Below, piece by piece: positions 34,626 to 43,219 of a stretch of DNA of 64,000 nt. Each line of letters starts with the position of its first letter. Within the stretch, counting starts at the first letter, position 1. The notes under the pieces are model-generated. The model saw nothing but the letters and a program-made list of their open reading frames with translations, made no database searches and was not told the DNA's origin. The position numbers were made by a program, and so were the translations under genes. Source of the DNA: Acidimicrobiia bacterium (lineage in GTDB: Bacteria > Actinomycetota > Acidimicrobiia > Acidimicrobiales > Bin134). The DNA lies in the NCBI GenBank assembly GCA_022822905.1, contig JAJDYE010000026.1, forward strand, positions 37,854-101,853, read 5' to 3'.

Positions 34626-35737
34626 ATGCCGATGCGCTGAGCCAAGAGCTCGCGGTGATACGTCGGGTCGCCGAACAGCAACTCCGATGACTTGGCCCGC
34701 TTGAAGTACAGGTGAGCAGGGTGCTCCCAGGTGAAGCCGATCCCGCCGTGGATCTGGATGTTCTCCGCCGAGGCGTGGAAGTAGGCCTCCGAGCAATAGG
34801 CCTTGGCCAGGCTGGCCACTGAGGGGAGCTCGTCGTTCAGCTCTGAGGCGCACCAACCGGCGTAGTAGGCGGCCGACTTGGCCGACTCCACTTCCAGCAG
34901 CATGTCGGCGCACTTGTGCTTGATGGCCTGGAACGACCCGATGGGCCGGCCGAACTGCACCCGGTCTTTGGCGTACTGCACCGACATGTCCAAGCACATC
35001 TGGGCACCGCCCACCTGCTCAGCGGCCAGGGCCACCGCAGCCAGGTCGAGCACCCGCTCCAGCACGGCCCAACCCCCGCCCTCGGCGCCGATCAGCGTGA
35101 CCGGGGTGTTGTCGAAGTCCAAGCGGGCCTGCTTGCGGGTCTGATCCATGGTGGACAGCGCGGTGCGGGTCAGTCCGTCGGCATCGCTGGGGCACCAGAA
35201 CAGGCTCACTCCGCCAGCAGTGCGGGCGGCCACCAGCACCACATCGGCGGTATGGCCGTCGATCACGAACATCTTGGCGCCGCTGATGCGCCAGCCGTCG
35301 CCGTCGGCAGCCGCCTCTACGGTGATGCCCGACTCGTCCCAGCGGCCGTTCTCCTCGGTGAAGGCCAGCGCGGCCACCGTCTCACCGGCCGCGATGCCGG
35401 GCAACAGCGCATTCTTGGCCTCCTCGTCATCGCTGTGGATGAGGGTGTTGGCGGCCAGCACCACACTGGAGAAGAACGGAGCGCACAGCAGCGCCCGGCC
35501 CATCTCCTCCAGCACCACGATCAGCTCGATATAGCTGAATCCGCTTCCCCCGTATTCCTCAGGGATGATGAGGCCCTGCAATCCGAGCTGCTCGGCCATC
35601 TGGTTCCAGACGGCGTCGTCGTAGCCCTTTTCGGTGTCCATCTGGTCACGGACCGCCGATTCCGGGGATTTGTCCTCCAAGAACTGCCGCACGAAGCGCC
35701 GCAGCTCTTCTTGTTCCTCGCTGAAGGCAAAGTTCAC
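34622..35737 (-). CDS. acyl-CoA dehydrogenase family protein
   Basis: This 371-residue flavoprotein has the acyl-CoA dehydrogenase layout: an N-terminal helical domain (FSEEQEELRRFVRQFL), the mid-domain signature AALAFTEENGRWDESG with ISGAKMFVIDG, and the C-terminal helical domain with DRVQFGRPIGSFQAIKHKCA and ENIQIHGGIGFTWEHPAHLY. It is the FadE type common in actinobacterial fatty-acid or steroid side-chain breakdown, but the substrate is not deducible. GTG 35737 is preferred to an upstream start at 35761 on length grounds. It is probably first in an operon with the membrane protein and the 63-aa protein. Confidence 0.92.
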   Translation of the reverse strand: MNFAFSEEQEELRRFVRQFLEDKSPESAVRDQMDTEKGYDDAVWNQMAEQLGLQGLIIPEEYGGSGFSYIELIVVLEEMGRALLCAPFFSSVVLAANTLIHSDDEEAKNALLPGIAAGETVAALAFTEENGRWDESGITVEAAADGDGWRISGAKMFVIDGHTADVVLVAARTAGGVSLFWCPSDADGLTRTALSTMDQTRKQARLDFDNTPVTLIGAEGGGWAVLERVLDLAAVALAAEQVGGAQMCLDMSVQYAKDRVQFGRPIGSFQAIKHKCADMLLEVESAKSAAYYAGWCASELNDELPSVASLAKAYCSEAYFHASAENIQIHGGIGFTWEHPAHLYFKRAKSSELLFGDPTYHRELLAQRIGI

Positions 35738-35878
35738 GGCTCTGTTTCTACTAGACCGCACTTCATGTAGCCACGCTCGAACCTGTCATGGACCCGACAG
35801 ATAGGGCACAATCGTGGGGCCAACCAGTTTTCCCTGAGTCTCAGTATTCTCTGAGTCGGAGAGCGAGAAGAGCCCGCC

Positions 35879-36487
35879 ATGACTTTGCACTGGCAAGACA
35901 CCCAGGCCGAGATCCACAAAGTGGTCGTCGGGCCGATGGACAACAACGTCTACGTCCTCCGCTGCCGCCAAACCGGCGATGCGGTGCTGATCGACGCAGC
36001 CAACGAGCACGATCTCCTGCTGGAGATGTGCTCCTCACTCGGGGTCCGTACCGTTCTGGAGACCCACGGGCACTGGGACCACATCCAGGCCATCCCGGCG
36101 GTGCGCAACGCTGGCTACGACGTGGGGGTGACCGCGGAGGATGCCGCCATGCTCGACTCCTACGACTACCTGCTCGAGGACGAGTCGGTGATCGAAGTAG
36201 GACGACTCCGCCTGCACTGCGTGCATACGCCCGGTCACACGCCGGGGTCGATGTCGTTCCGCTTGGAGGGCTCGCCCATCTTTTTCTCGGGCGACACCCT
36301 TTTTCCGGGCGGACCTGGGGCCACCGGATTTGAGGGTGGTGACTTTGACACCATCATCAAGTCGATCGACCGGCGGATCTTCTCCCCCCTGTCGGCTGAC
36401 ACCATGGTTCTGCCGGGCCACGGCGACCAGACCACCATCGGCACCGAGGCCCCCCATCTCCAGGAGTGGATCGACCGGGGCTGGTAG
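35879..36487 (+). CDS. MBL-fold metallohydrolase (glyoxalase II-like)
   Basis: This 202-residue protein has all metallo-beta-lactamase zinc motifs: THGHWDHI at about residue 62, HTPGHTPGSMSF, the bridging aspartate in FFSGDTLFPGG, and VLPGHGDQTTIG near the C-terminus. The length and the motif set match the glyoxalase II/hydroxyacylglutathione hydrolase-like group, which in actinobacteria probably acts on mycothiol or other thioesters (inference). It lies 71 bp upstream of sufC on the same strand. Confidence 0.9.
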   Translation: MTLHWQDTQAEIHKVVVGPMDNNVYVLRCRQTGDAVLIDAANEHDLLLEMCSSLGVRTVLETHGHWDHIQAIPAVRNAGYDVGVTAEDAAMLDSYDYLLEDESVIEVGRLRLHCVHTPGHTPGSMSFRLEGSPIFFSGDTLFPGGPGATGFEGGDFDTIIKSIDRRIFSPLSADTMVLPGHGDQTTIGTEAPHLQEWIDRGW

Positions 36488-36558
36488 GCCCGCTCGTGGG
36501 TGCGCCTCACGGCTTTCCGGTGATAGGGAAAGCACCCCCTCCGGCGTAGACTGATCTG

Positions 36559-37317
36559 GTGAGCCCCCCCGAGGCCCCGCTGTTTGAGGTTGAAAACCTG
36601 CACGTCGCTACCGCTGAAGACGGCATCCCGATCCTGTCGGGCATCGACCTCACCGTTGGGGCCGGTGAAGTACACGCCCTCATGGGGCCCAACGGCTCGG
36701 GCAAGTCAACTCTGGCCAGCGCGCTGCTGGCCAGCCCCGAGTACGAGGTGACGGGGGGGCGGATCCGCTTCAAGGGCGATGACATCACCGACTGGCCCGC
36801 CGATGTGCGGGGCAAGGCCGGGTTGTTCCTGGCCTTTCAGTACCCCCAGGAGTTCCCCGGTGTGTCGGTGATGAACTTCCTGCGCCAGGCGCTGTCGGCC
36901 CGCAAGGGCATCGACTTGTCGGTGCTGGAATTGCGGCTGGCGGTGATGGAGTGGATGGAGCGGTTCGACATGGACCCCTCGTTTGCCGACCGCTATCTGA
37001 ACGACGGGTTCTCCGGCGGCGAGAAGAAGCGCAATGAGGTGCTCCAACTGGCCATTTTGGAGCCGGAGATGGCCATCTTGGATGAGACCGATTCGGGGTT
37101 GGATATCGACGCGTTGAAGATCGTGGCCAACGGAGTGCAGGAAGTGCGGACCTCTCGCCCCGAGATGGGGGTGCTGGCCATCACCCACTTCCGCCGACTG
37201 CTGGACCATCTGGCCCCCGACCACGTCCACATCCTGATGAACGGGAAGATCGCGGCCAGCGGCGGCTTCGAACTGGCCGCGCAGCTCGATGCCGAAGGGT
37301 ACGAGGCATGGCGCTAG
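36559..37317 (+). CDS. sufC: Fe-S assembly ATPase SufC (copy in sufCSU block)
   Basis: SufC is the ABC-type ATPase that drives the SufB-SufD scaffold. This 252-residue copy has Walker A GPNGSGKSTL, Q-loop AFQYPQEFPGVSV, signature FSGGEKKRNEV, Walker B MAILDETDSGLDIDAL and switch His in LAITHFRRLL. All catalytic residues are intact. It overlaps sufS by 10 bp and is followed by sufU, but sufB and sufD are 8-9 kb away on the other strand with a second sufC. The two SufC proteins are clearly diverged, so this is not a recent duplication. Confidence 0.93.
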   Translation: MSPPEAPLFEVENLHVATAEDGIPILSGIDLTVGAGEVHALMGPNGSGKSTLASALLASPEYEVTGGRIRFKGDDITDWPADVRGKAGLFLAFQYPQEFPGVSVMNFLRQALSARKGIDLSVLELRLAVMEWMERFDMDPSFADRYLNDGFSGGEKKRNEVLQLAILEPEMAILDETDSGLDIDALKIVANGVQEVRTSRPEMGVLAITHFRRLLDHLAPDHVHILMNGKIAASGGFELAAQLDAEGYEAWR

Positions 37318-38540
37318 ATACTGCTGCTGTTCGCGCCGATTTTCCGATCATGTGCCGAGAGGTACATGGCCGTCGCCTGGTGTATCTCGACTCGGCGGCC
37401 ACCTCCCACAAGCCCAGGCCGGTGATCGACGCAGTTACCGACTACTACGAGCGCTTCAACTCCAACGTCCACCGGGGCTCCTATCAACTTGCGGTGGAGG
37501 CCACCGAAGCGCTGGAAGAGGCTCGGAGGAAGGTCGCCAACTTCATCGGAGCCGACCAGGACTCTGAGATCGTCTTCGCCAAGAACGCGACCGAGGCCAT
37601 AAACCTGGTGGCCCGAACCTGGGGCCGGGCCAATCTGGGGCCGGGCGACCCGGTGGTGATCACCGAATTGGAGCACCACGCCAACATCGTCCCCTGGCAC
37701 ATGCTGGCCGCCGAGCAGGGCATCGAACTGCGCTGGATCCCCATCCGCAGCGATGGCCACCTGGATCTGACCGATCTCGACCGTTTGCTCGACGGTGCTC
37801 GGCTACTGAGTGTGGCCGCGGTGTCCAACGTGCTGGGCACTATCAACCCCATCCGGCAATTGGCCGACGCCGCCCACGATGCCGGCGCGCTGATGATGGT
37901 GGACGCCAGCCAGTACACCCCTCACCTGCCCACCGACGTGAAAGAGATGGGGGCCGACTTTGTGGCCTTCACCGGCCACAAGATGTGCGGCCCCACGGGA
38001 ATCGGGGTTCTGTGGGCCAGGCCCGAGCTGCTGGAGGCCATGCCGCCGTTCCTGGGCGGGGGAGAGATGATCCTGAACGTGACCAAGGAGGGGTTCAGCA
38101 CCGCGGCAGTGCCGTGGAAGTTCGAGGCTGGCACCCCGCCCATCGCCGAAGCAGTTGGACTGGGAGCCGCGGTGGACTATCTGACCGGTCTGGGGATGGA
38201 GCAGGTGCGGGAGCACGAGGTGGCCCTCACCGGCTATGCCCTGCGGACCCTGAATCAGCGCTACGGCGACGACATCACCATCCACGGGCCGACCGAGCCG
38301 GCTGAGCGGGGCGGGGTGCTGTCGTTTGAGTACAAGGGGATCCATCCCCATGATGTGGCCCAGGTGCTGGACCGATCCGGGGTGTGCGTGCGGGCTGGCC
38401 ACCACTGCGCCAAGCCGCTGATGCGGGTGTTGGGCTGCGCCGCCACCAGTCGGGCCTCGATGTATGTGTACAACGATGAGTCCGACGTCGATGCCCTGGC
38501 TGATGCGCTTGGCGAAGCTGACGTCTTCTTTATTGAGTGA
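37308..38540 (+). CDS. sufS: cysteine desulfurase SufS
   Basis: This 410-residue type II desulfurase provides sulfur for Fe-S assembly. It has the PLP motifs YLDSAATSHKPRPVIDA and ELEHHANIVPW, the PLP lysine in FTGHKMCGPTGIG, and the active-site cysteine in VRAGHHCAKPLM. The pairing with sufU directly downstream indicates the SufS-SufU sulfur transfer pair known from Bacillus and mycobacteria. ATG 37308 lies inside the end of sufC, implying translational coupling. Confidence 0.96.
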   Translation: MALDTAAVRADFPIMCREVHGRRLVYLDSAATSHKPRPVIDAVTDYYERFNSNVHRGSYQLAVEATEALEEARRKVANFIGADQDSEIVFAKNATEAINLVARTWGRANLGPGDPVVITELEHHANIVPWHMLAAEQGIELRWIPIRSDGHLDLTDLDRLLDGARLLSVAAVSNVLGTINPIRQLADAAHDAGALMMVDASQYTPHLPTDVKEMGADFVAFTGHKMCGPTGIGVLWARPELLEAMPPFLGGGEMILNVTKEGFSTAAVPWKFEAGTPPIAEAVGLGAAVDYLTGLGMEQVREHEVALTGYALRTLNQRYGDDITIHGPTEPAERGGVLSFEYKGIHPHDVAQVLDRSGVCVRAGHHCAKPLMRVLGCAATSRASMYVYNDESDVDALADALGEADVFFIE

Positions 38541-38604
38541 AGTCTTGAATGAAGAAAGACTGCATATCGCTGAGTCCTCGCCCGTAGACTGTTGAACCGT
38601 CGCC

Positions 38605-39075
38605 ATGCCTGATCTTGAAGATCTCTACCGCGAGATCATCCTCGACCACTACCGCAATCCCCGCAATCGGGGAGAGCTGGACACTCCGCCTGCCGTCCGG
38701 GCCGAGGGCTTCAACCCCCTGTGCGGTGATGAGGTGATCATCTATGTGCAAGTGGCCGACGGGGTGATCGAAGACATCAAGTTCGGCGGCCAGGGCTGCT
38801 CGATCAGTCAGGCCTCCTCGTCGATGATGTCGGCCGCCGTCAAGGGCCGCACTGTCGAGGAGCTGCAACAGTTCAACCATGCCTTCAGGTCGATGATGTC
38901 CATCGAGCCCGACCCCGACGACCCCGCCCCCACTAACGGCAACAGCGCCGATGTCAAGCTCGGGGACCTGGAAGCCCTCAAAGGCGTGGTCAAGTTCCCG
39001 GTCCGCATCAAGTGCGCCACCCTCTCCTGGCACACCCTCACCCAAGCCGTCGAAGAGGCCCAAGCCACCTCCTGA
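38605..39075 (+). CDS. sufU: SufU sulfur-transfer / Fe-S assembly protein
   Basis: This 156-residue protein has the SufU zinc ligands Cys in FNPLCGDEV, Asp next to it, Cys in FGGQGCSISQASSSMM and Cys in RIKCATLSWHTL. The 18-21-residue insertion between the second and third Cys that distinguishes SufU from IscU is present. SufU takes persulfide from SufS and passes it to SufBCD. It follows sufS by 64 bp. The gene ends 105 bp before the Rieske oxygenase and just before a TetR-like palindrome. Confidence 0.95.
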   Translation: MPDLEDLYREIILDHYRNPRNRGELDTPPAVRAEGFNPLCGDEVIIYVQVADGVIEDIKFGGQGCSISQASSSMMSAAVKGRTVEELQQFNHAFRSMMSIEPDPDDPAPTNGNSADVKLGDLEALKGVVKFPVRIKCATLSWHTLTQAVEEAQATS

Positions 39076-39095
39076 TTCGGCCGGGCCGTCCCATC

Positions 39096-39123
39096 TTGAA
39101 CGGTCGTTCAACACTGCTAGATT
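39096..39123 (+). promoter_or_regulatory. TetR-type operator and promoter of the Rieske oxygenase operon
   Basis: A perfect-arm palindrome TTGAACG-GT-CGTTCAA lies at 39096-39111. Its arms and 2-bp centre resemble TetR-family operators. TTGAAC (39096-39101) could be a -35 and TAGATT (39118-39123) a -10 with a 16-bp spacer, so a bound repressor would block the promoter. The oxygenase begins at 39181 and a TetR regulator is the third gene of the same operon (41075), giving a plausible autoregulatory circuit. Confidence 0.6.
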
Positions 39124-39180
39124 GGCTTCAGTGCTGCGGGAACGCATTCCAATTCACGGCCCAATTCACGGCATCGCGCA

Positions 39181-40308
39181 ATGAGCGGAGAGTCTGCTGT
39201 CGATATCGGTCAGGGTTGGCACCCCGACCCCGGCGTTTCGCTCTCACTCCACTCCGATGCCTACACCAAGAATCGGTGGTTCGACGCAGACCAATCGGCG
39301 ATCATCAGCCGAAGCTGGCAGTGGATCTGTCACGGCGAGAAGCTCCGCCACCAAGGTAGTTTTGTGGCCGAAGCCATCGCCGGGCAGCCGATTTTCGCCA
39401 TCCGCGGCCTCGATGGGGAGCTACGGGCGTTCTACAACGTGTGCCAGCACCGGGCCCACGAGCTTGTCGAGGGCGAAGGCCAGCTGAAGAACCTGGTCTG
39501 TCCCTATCACGGCTGGTCATACGACCTATCGGGCCAGCTGCAAGCCGCTCGCCACACCAATCACCTCGTCGACTTCGACACTGATCAGATCTGCCTCGAC
39601 CCGGTGCTGATCACCGAGTTCGGGGGGTTCGTATACGTCAACCTCGACCCTGAGGCCGCACCCCTTTAGGAGCAGTCGGGCGACCTGGGGGCCGAGATCG
39701 CCCACTGGGCCCCCGATGTGGAGCAGCTCACTCACGCGCATCGCCTCTCCTACCGGATCAACAGCAATTGGAAGAACGTGGTGGACAACTTCTTGGAGTG
39801 CTACCACTGCCACATCGCCCACAAGGACTTCGTGTCGCTGGTGGACATGGACACCTATGTGGTGACCACCCACGGCATCTACTCCAGCCACATGGCCGAG
39901 GCCGGCAAATCCGCCAACACCGCCTATGACGTGAGCGAGGCCACGGTGACCGACCACGCGGTGTGGTGGCTGTGGCCCAACACCTGCATGATGCGATACC
40001 CCGGGCGAGGCAGCTTCATCGTGTTGAAGATCATCCCCGCTGGTCCCGACCTCACTTACGAGACCTACGACTTCTTCTTGGAGACCGCCGAGCCCAACGA
40101 GGCGGAATTGGAGTCGATCCGCTACCTCGATGAGGTGCTCCAGGTGGAAGACATCAACTTGGTGGAAAGCGTGCAACGGGGGATGTCGACTCCGGCGTTC
40201 CAGCAGGGCCGCATTGTGTACGACCCGAGCGGGTCGGGGCTGTCTGAACACGCCGTGCACCATTTCCACGGACTCGTGCTGGACGCTTACAAGGGAGACG
40301 CATCATGA
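39181..40308 (+). pseudogene. Rieske non-heme iron oxygenase alpha subunit, interrupted by in-frame TAG
   Basis: One continuous frame of about 375 codons encodes a ring-hydroxylating-type oxygenase, but codon 163 (39667-39669) is TAG. The N-terminal part has the Rieske cluster (VCQHRAHELVEG, then VCPYHGWSYD). The C-terminal part has the mononuclear iron site WKNVVDNFLECYHCHIAHKD, with the bridging acid being Glu (LECYH) rather than the Asp of naphthalene dioxygenase. Glu is typical of carnitine and glycine-betaine oxygenases. No frameshift occurs and both halves remain conserved, so the stop is recent, a sequencing error, or read through. A C-to-T change in CAG would create it. The next gene overlaps by ATGA. 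Confidence 0.85.
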
Positions 40309-41072
40309 CTGGAACGCTGGAAGGACGGGTCGCCTTGGTGACCGGCGGCCGGGGTGGGGCGGGTCGGGCAGTCTGCCGCCGCTTCGTAGACGAGGGTGCC
40401 CACGTTTACGCCGCCGGACTCAGCGACGACGGAGGTGTGGAAGGCGAGCCCCCGGCTGGGGAATTCCTCCGGTTCGATGTCACCTCCGAAGACGAGGTCA
40501 TCGCCAGCATCGCTGCCATTGAGTCGGCTCGGGGTCGCCTCGACATCGTGGTCAACGCGGCCGGCATCGAGATCGAGAAGACCGTCGAAGACACGTCGCT
40601 CGAGGAGTGGGATCGCATCTTCGCCATCAATGTGACCGGAACGTTCCTGACCTCGAAGCACGCCCTGCCGCTGCTGCGCCGGTCAGACCACGCGTCGATC
40701 GTGAACTTCGGCTCCTACGACGGCTTCATCGCCGACCCCAAGCTGGCCGCCTATTGCGCCACCAAAGGGGCAGTGCACGCGCTGACCAAGGCGATGGCCT
40801 GCGACCATGGCCGTGAGGGGATCCGGGTCAACGCCATCTGCCCCGGCTACATCGACACCCCGATGCTGGAGCAGTTCTACCCCGATCATGTCGATTTAGC
40901 GGATGCCCACGCCGAAGCCAGGCGAATTCACCCGCTCGGCACCATCGGCACCCCTACCGATATGGCCAACCTCGTCCACTGGCTCGTCTCCGATGAGGCC
41001 CGCTACGCCACTGGCCAGCTCTGGGTGCTCGACGGCGGCCTCTCCGCCCAGATCCAGCAAATGAGATTCTGA
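40305..41072 (+). CDS. SDR-family NAD(P)-dependent oxidoreductase
   Basis: This 255-residue short-chain dehydrogenase has the cofactor motif VALVTGGRGGAGRAV, NAAG in VVNAAGIEIEKT, the catalytic Ser in IVNFGSYDGF, the Y-x-x-x-K motif in AYCATKGAVHAL, and the C-terminal VNAICPGYIDTPM. Substrate is unknown. The start overlaps the Rieske gene stop and TetR follows within 2 bp, so oxygenase, dehydrogenase and regulator are one operon. An oxidative demethylation or ring-oxidation pathway is possible. Confidence 0.92.
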   Translation: MTGTLEGRVALVTGGRGGAGRAVCRRFVDEGAHVYAAGLSDDGGVEGEPPAGEFLRFDVTSEDEVIASIAAIESARGRLDIVVNAAGIEIEKTVEDTSLEEWDRIFAINVTGTFLTSKHALPLLRRSDHASIVNFGSYDGFIADPKLAAYCATKGAVHALTKAMACDHGREGIRVNAICPGYIDTPMLEQFYPDHVDLADAHAEARRIHPLGTIGTPTDMANLVHWLVSDEARYATGQLWVLDGGLSAQIQQMRF

Positions 41073-41074
41073 CC

Positions 41075-41638
41075 GTGGCCGACACATTGGTCATGGCCGA
41101 CGAACGGATCTTGGATGCCACCCTTGCGGTTCTGGCCCGGGAGGGCGTCGCCGGTGTCAGCATGCGGGCCGTGGCCCGGGAGGCCGGCGTCGCAGTGGGC
41201 CTGGCCAACTACCACTTCGACAACAAGACGGCGCTCATTTGCGCAGCCCTGCGACGGGTAGGCGACCAAGACTTGGAGCTGGTCACTCCCCCACCCAACG
41301 CGGATGCCGCCGAACAGCTCCGCTACTGCCTGCAACGAGCCCTCGACCCTGCCTTCCTGGCCCCCGACTACCTGAGCCTGCGGCTCCAGCTCTGGTCACT
41401 GGCCGGTGTCGACCCCCAGTTCGCCGACATCAACCAAACCGCCCAGCGCCGCTATCTCGAACAGCTCGCCGCCCTCATAGCCGCCGCCCGCCCCGACCTC
41501 CCCCGAGCCGACATCGAACGCCGAGCCTCCGACATCCTCATCGAGCAAAACGGCGTCTGGCTCACCGCCATCCTCATCCCCGACCGCGCCGCCGCAGACC
41601 GAGCCCTCCAACGCTGCGAAACCCTGGCCTTCGACTAA
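41075..41638 (+). CDS. TetR-family transcriptional regulator
   Basis: This 187-residue protein has a TetR helix-turn-helix at residues about 10-55 (ERILDATLAVLAREGVAGVS, VAREAGVAVGLANYHFDNKT). The C-terminal ligand-binding domain is helical (YCLQRALDPAFLAPDYLSLR). It resembles the BetI-like group in length, which would suit the choline/betaine-type oxygenase upstream, but the ligand is unproven. GTG 41075 is the start. The stop codon TAA shares its last base with the ATG of the next gene. The palindrome at 39096 is a candidate operator. Confidence 0.9.
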   Translation: MADTLVMADERILDATLAVLAREGVAGVSMRAVAREAGVAVGLANYHFDNKTALICAALRRVGDQDLELVTPPPNADAAEQLRYCLQRALDPAFLAPDYLSLRLQLWSLAGVDPQFADINQTAQRRYLEQLAALIAAARPDLPRADIERRASDILIEQNGVWLTAILIPDRAAADRALQRCETLAFD

Positions 41639-42324
41639 TGCAATTGAGATTGCGAGATGCACAGGCAGAAGACCTTGCTGAGATCCTGGAGCTGACGTCG
41701 GCGATGCGTAGTCAGCTTGCTGCTTGGTCTCCGGTGTATTTTCGGCCTCGGGCTGGGGCTGATGAGGCGCACGCACGGTTCTTGGAATTTGCGGTTGGAT
41801 CTCCCGATCAGAACGCAAGCGTGTTCGTCCACGATGGCACTGTTGTTGGCTTCTTTCGACTAGCCAAGCAACCCCATCACGTATGGGTTGATGACTTGTG
41901 TTTGCAGAATCCCCTGCTCTGGGAAGGAGTGGCCGAACTCCTGACCGGCGACCTGGGCTCAACCCGGTGGGTGACGTGTGTGTCTCCCCACGATTCTGAC
42001 CGCATCGACGCGCTCTCCTCGGTGGGGGCAACGCCGATCTCGTCGTACTGGAACAAGCTGCTGGATGAACGCCCTCCAGAAGCTGACACATCCCAAGTCG
42101 CGGAAGCCTCAAACATTCCAGAGCACAGACCAGATGGGCCAGCACACACGTTCGGAGGAGTCGCCTTCGACCCCGCGATTCCTGGTTCGTTGGTAGTCAG
42201 TGATGAGAGGGGTAACTACGCCATCGGGTCTCCCAGTGTCGAACCACCGATCTATGACCCCGGTGGACCGACCTGCGTAGTGGATCAGATTGGCGGCCCT
42301 GATCGATGGGTTGCTCTGAACTAG
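41638..42324 (+). CDS. GNAT-like N-acetyltransferase domain protein
   Basis: This 228-residue product starts MQLRLRDAQAEDLAEILELT, the normal opening of a GNAT domain, with SVFVHDGTVVGFFRLAKQPH and VDDLCLQNPLLWEGVAELL matching beta4-beta5 regions. The acetyl-CoA pyrophosphate loop (R/QxxGxG/A) is not obvious, so activity is uncertain. The C-terminal 80 residues are Pro/Gly-rich. Base composition is less GC-rich than the TetR gene before it. The start codon overlaps the TetR stop (TAATG). Confidence 0.65.
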   Translation: MQLRLRDAQAEDLAEILELTSAMRSQLAAWSPVYFRPRAGADEAHARFLEFAVGSPDQNASVFVHDGTVVGFFRLAKQPHHVWVDDLCLQNPLLWEGVAELLTGDLGSTRWVTCVSPHDSDRIDALSSVGATPISSYWNKLLDERPPEADTSQVAEASNIPEHRPDGPAHTFGGVAFDPAIPGSLVVSDERGNYAIGSPSVEPPIYDPGGPTCVVDQIGGPDRWVALN

Positions 42325-42693
42325 GCACAATCCGGAGCTAGAAGCCGCGGGGATGCCCAACTCGTTGTGGTTTCTGCCAGCAACGATGACGAGCTTCGCA
42401 AAGTGCTGGAAGCAGATGAGTTCCATCTCCAGGTTGTTCTGCTCGCAAAATAGCGGGGTGGCGGCGATGAAGTCTCAAGCGGTGGCCAAGATGGCGCGCC
42501 AGCACAATGCGGTCGCTGCCGAGCGGATCGTCCGAGAGGAATTGCAATCCTCCAAGCGTGCCGCCAGCCACGACATCAAGGCCGCGGAGCGGCTGGCCGC
42601 GCTGGAGGCCACATCTGAGGCTCTAGCTGAACTGAGGCATACGAAAATTCAGCATTGCTGAGAAGACCCACTCATACTGGCTACTTTCCAGGT
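42325..42693 (+). other. 369-bp gap with possible decayed gene fragments
   Basis: No convincing full gene is present. A fragment at about 42340-42453 reads QLVVVSASNDDELRKVLEADEFH and then stops at TAG; it looks like the C-terminal end of a former protein. Just after it a 64-codon frame from ATG 42467 to 42661 encodes an Ala/Glu/Lys-rich helical peptide (ARQHNAVAAERIVREEL). Neither has a clear ribosome site or known family. The stretch may be the scar of a deletion. Confidence 0.35.
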
Positions 42694-43140
42694 GTGACCA
42701 TCACCGCGCAAGCAACGGTGAATGTGGGAGCGAGTCCGCAGGATGTCTTGGAGTTCGTGCTCGACTTGGATCAGTACCGCCAGTTTGACCCCAAGATCAA
42801 GCGAGTGCGTTCTGTGGAAGGCCCAGATGACCAGGGGCGGGGTTCGGCAATAATCTGGGGCAAGGTTAAGGGCTTGCCACCGGCACCAGACCGGCAAGAT
42901 TTCATTTTGGAACCCTGGACCAAGCTGACCTTCACGGCGGCACCCCGCCAACCAGCCCGGCTGGTTTTCGATTTCACCGGGACGATCGCTTGCCACGAGT
43001 GCCAAGACGGGACCACCGACGTGACCCATTCCTACGAGTTCAACTTTAAGGGACCCTTTTGCCTAGCCGAGCAATATCTCGGAGACTGGCTCCAAGGCCA
43101 GGTCGAAACGGAGATGCAAGGCCTCGCCTCGTGCTTCTAG
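42694..43140 (+). CDS. SRPBCC-family protein
   Basis: From GTG 42694 the protein is 148 aa. The START/Bet v1-like layout is visible: an N-terminal strand and helix (VTITAQATVNVGASPQDVLE, FVLDLDQYRQFDPKIKRVRS), a central sheet, then the long C-terminal helix (LAEQYLGDWLQGQVETEMQG). Such proteins bind hydrophobic ligands such as lipids or polyketides. No catalytic residues are evident. It lies upstream of the toxin-antitoxin operon with 79 bp between. Confidence 0.75.
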   Translation: MTITAQATVNVGASPQDVLEFVLDLDQYRQFDPKIKRVRSVEGPDDQGRGSAIIWGKVKGLPPAPDRQDFILEPWTKLTFTAAPRQPARLVFDFTGTIACHECQDGTTDVTHSYEFNFKGPFCLAEQYLGDWLQGQVETEMQGLASCF

Positions 43141-43165
43141 CTGCATTGCCTAAATCCGATATATG

Positions 43166-43197
43166 CTGATCAGTATTCTGACTAGTGTGCTGACTAG
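43166..43197 (+). promoter_or_regulatory. three 12-bp-spaced operator repeats upstream of the antitoxin
   Basis: CTGATCAG (43166-43173), CTGACTAG (43178-43185) and CTGACTAG (43190-43197) recur at exactly 12-bp spacing. The first unit is a perfect 8-bp palindrome and the others differ from it at two bases. They end 22 bp before the antitoxin ATG. Regular operator arrays of this kind are typical of Phd/YefM-type antitoxin autoregulation, so this is the likely binding site. Confidence 0.7.
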
Positions 43198-43219
43198 ATA
43201 GTTTATGACCGGAGGCAGC

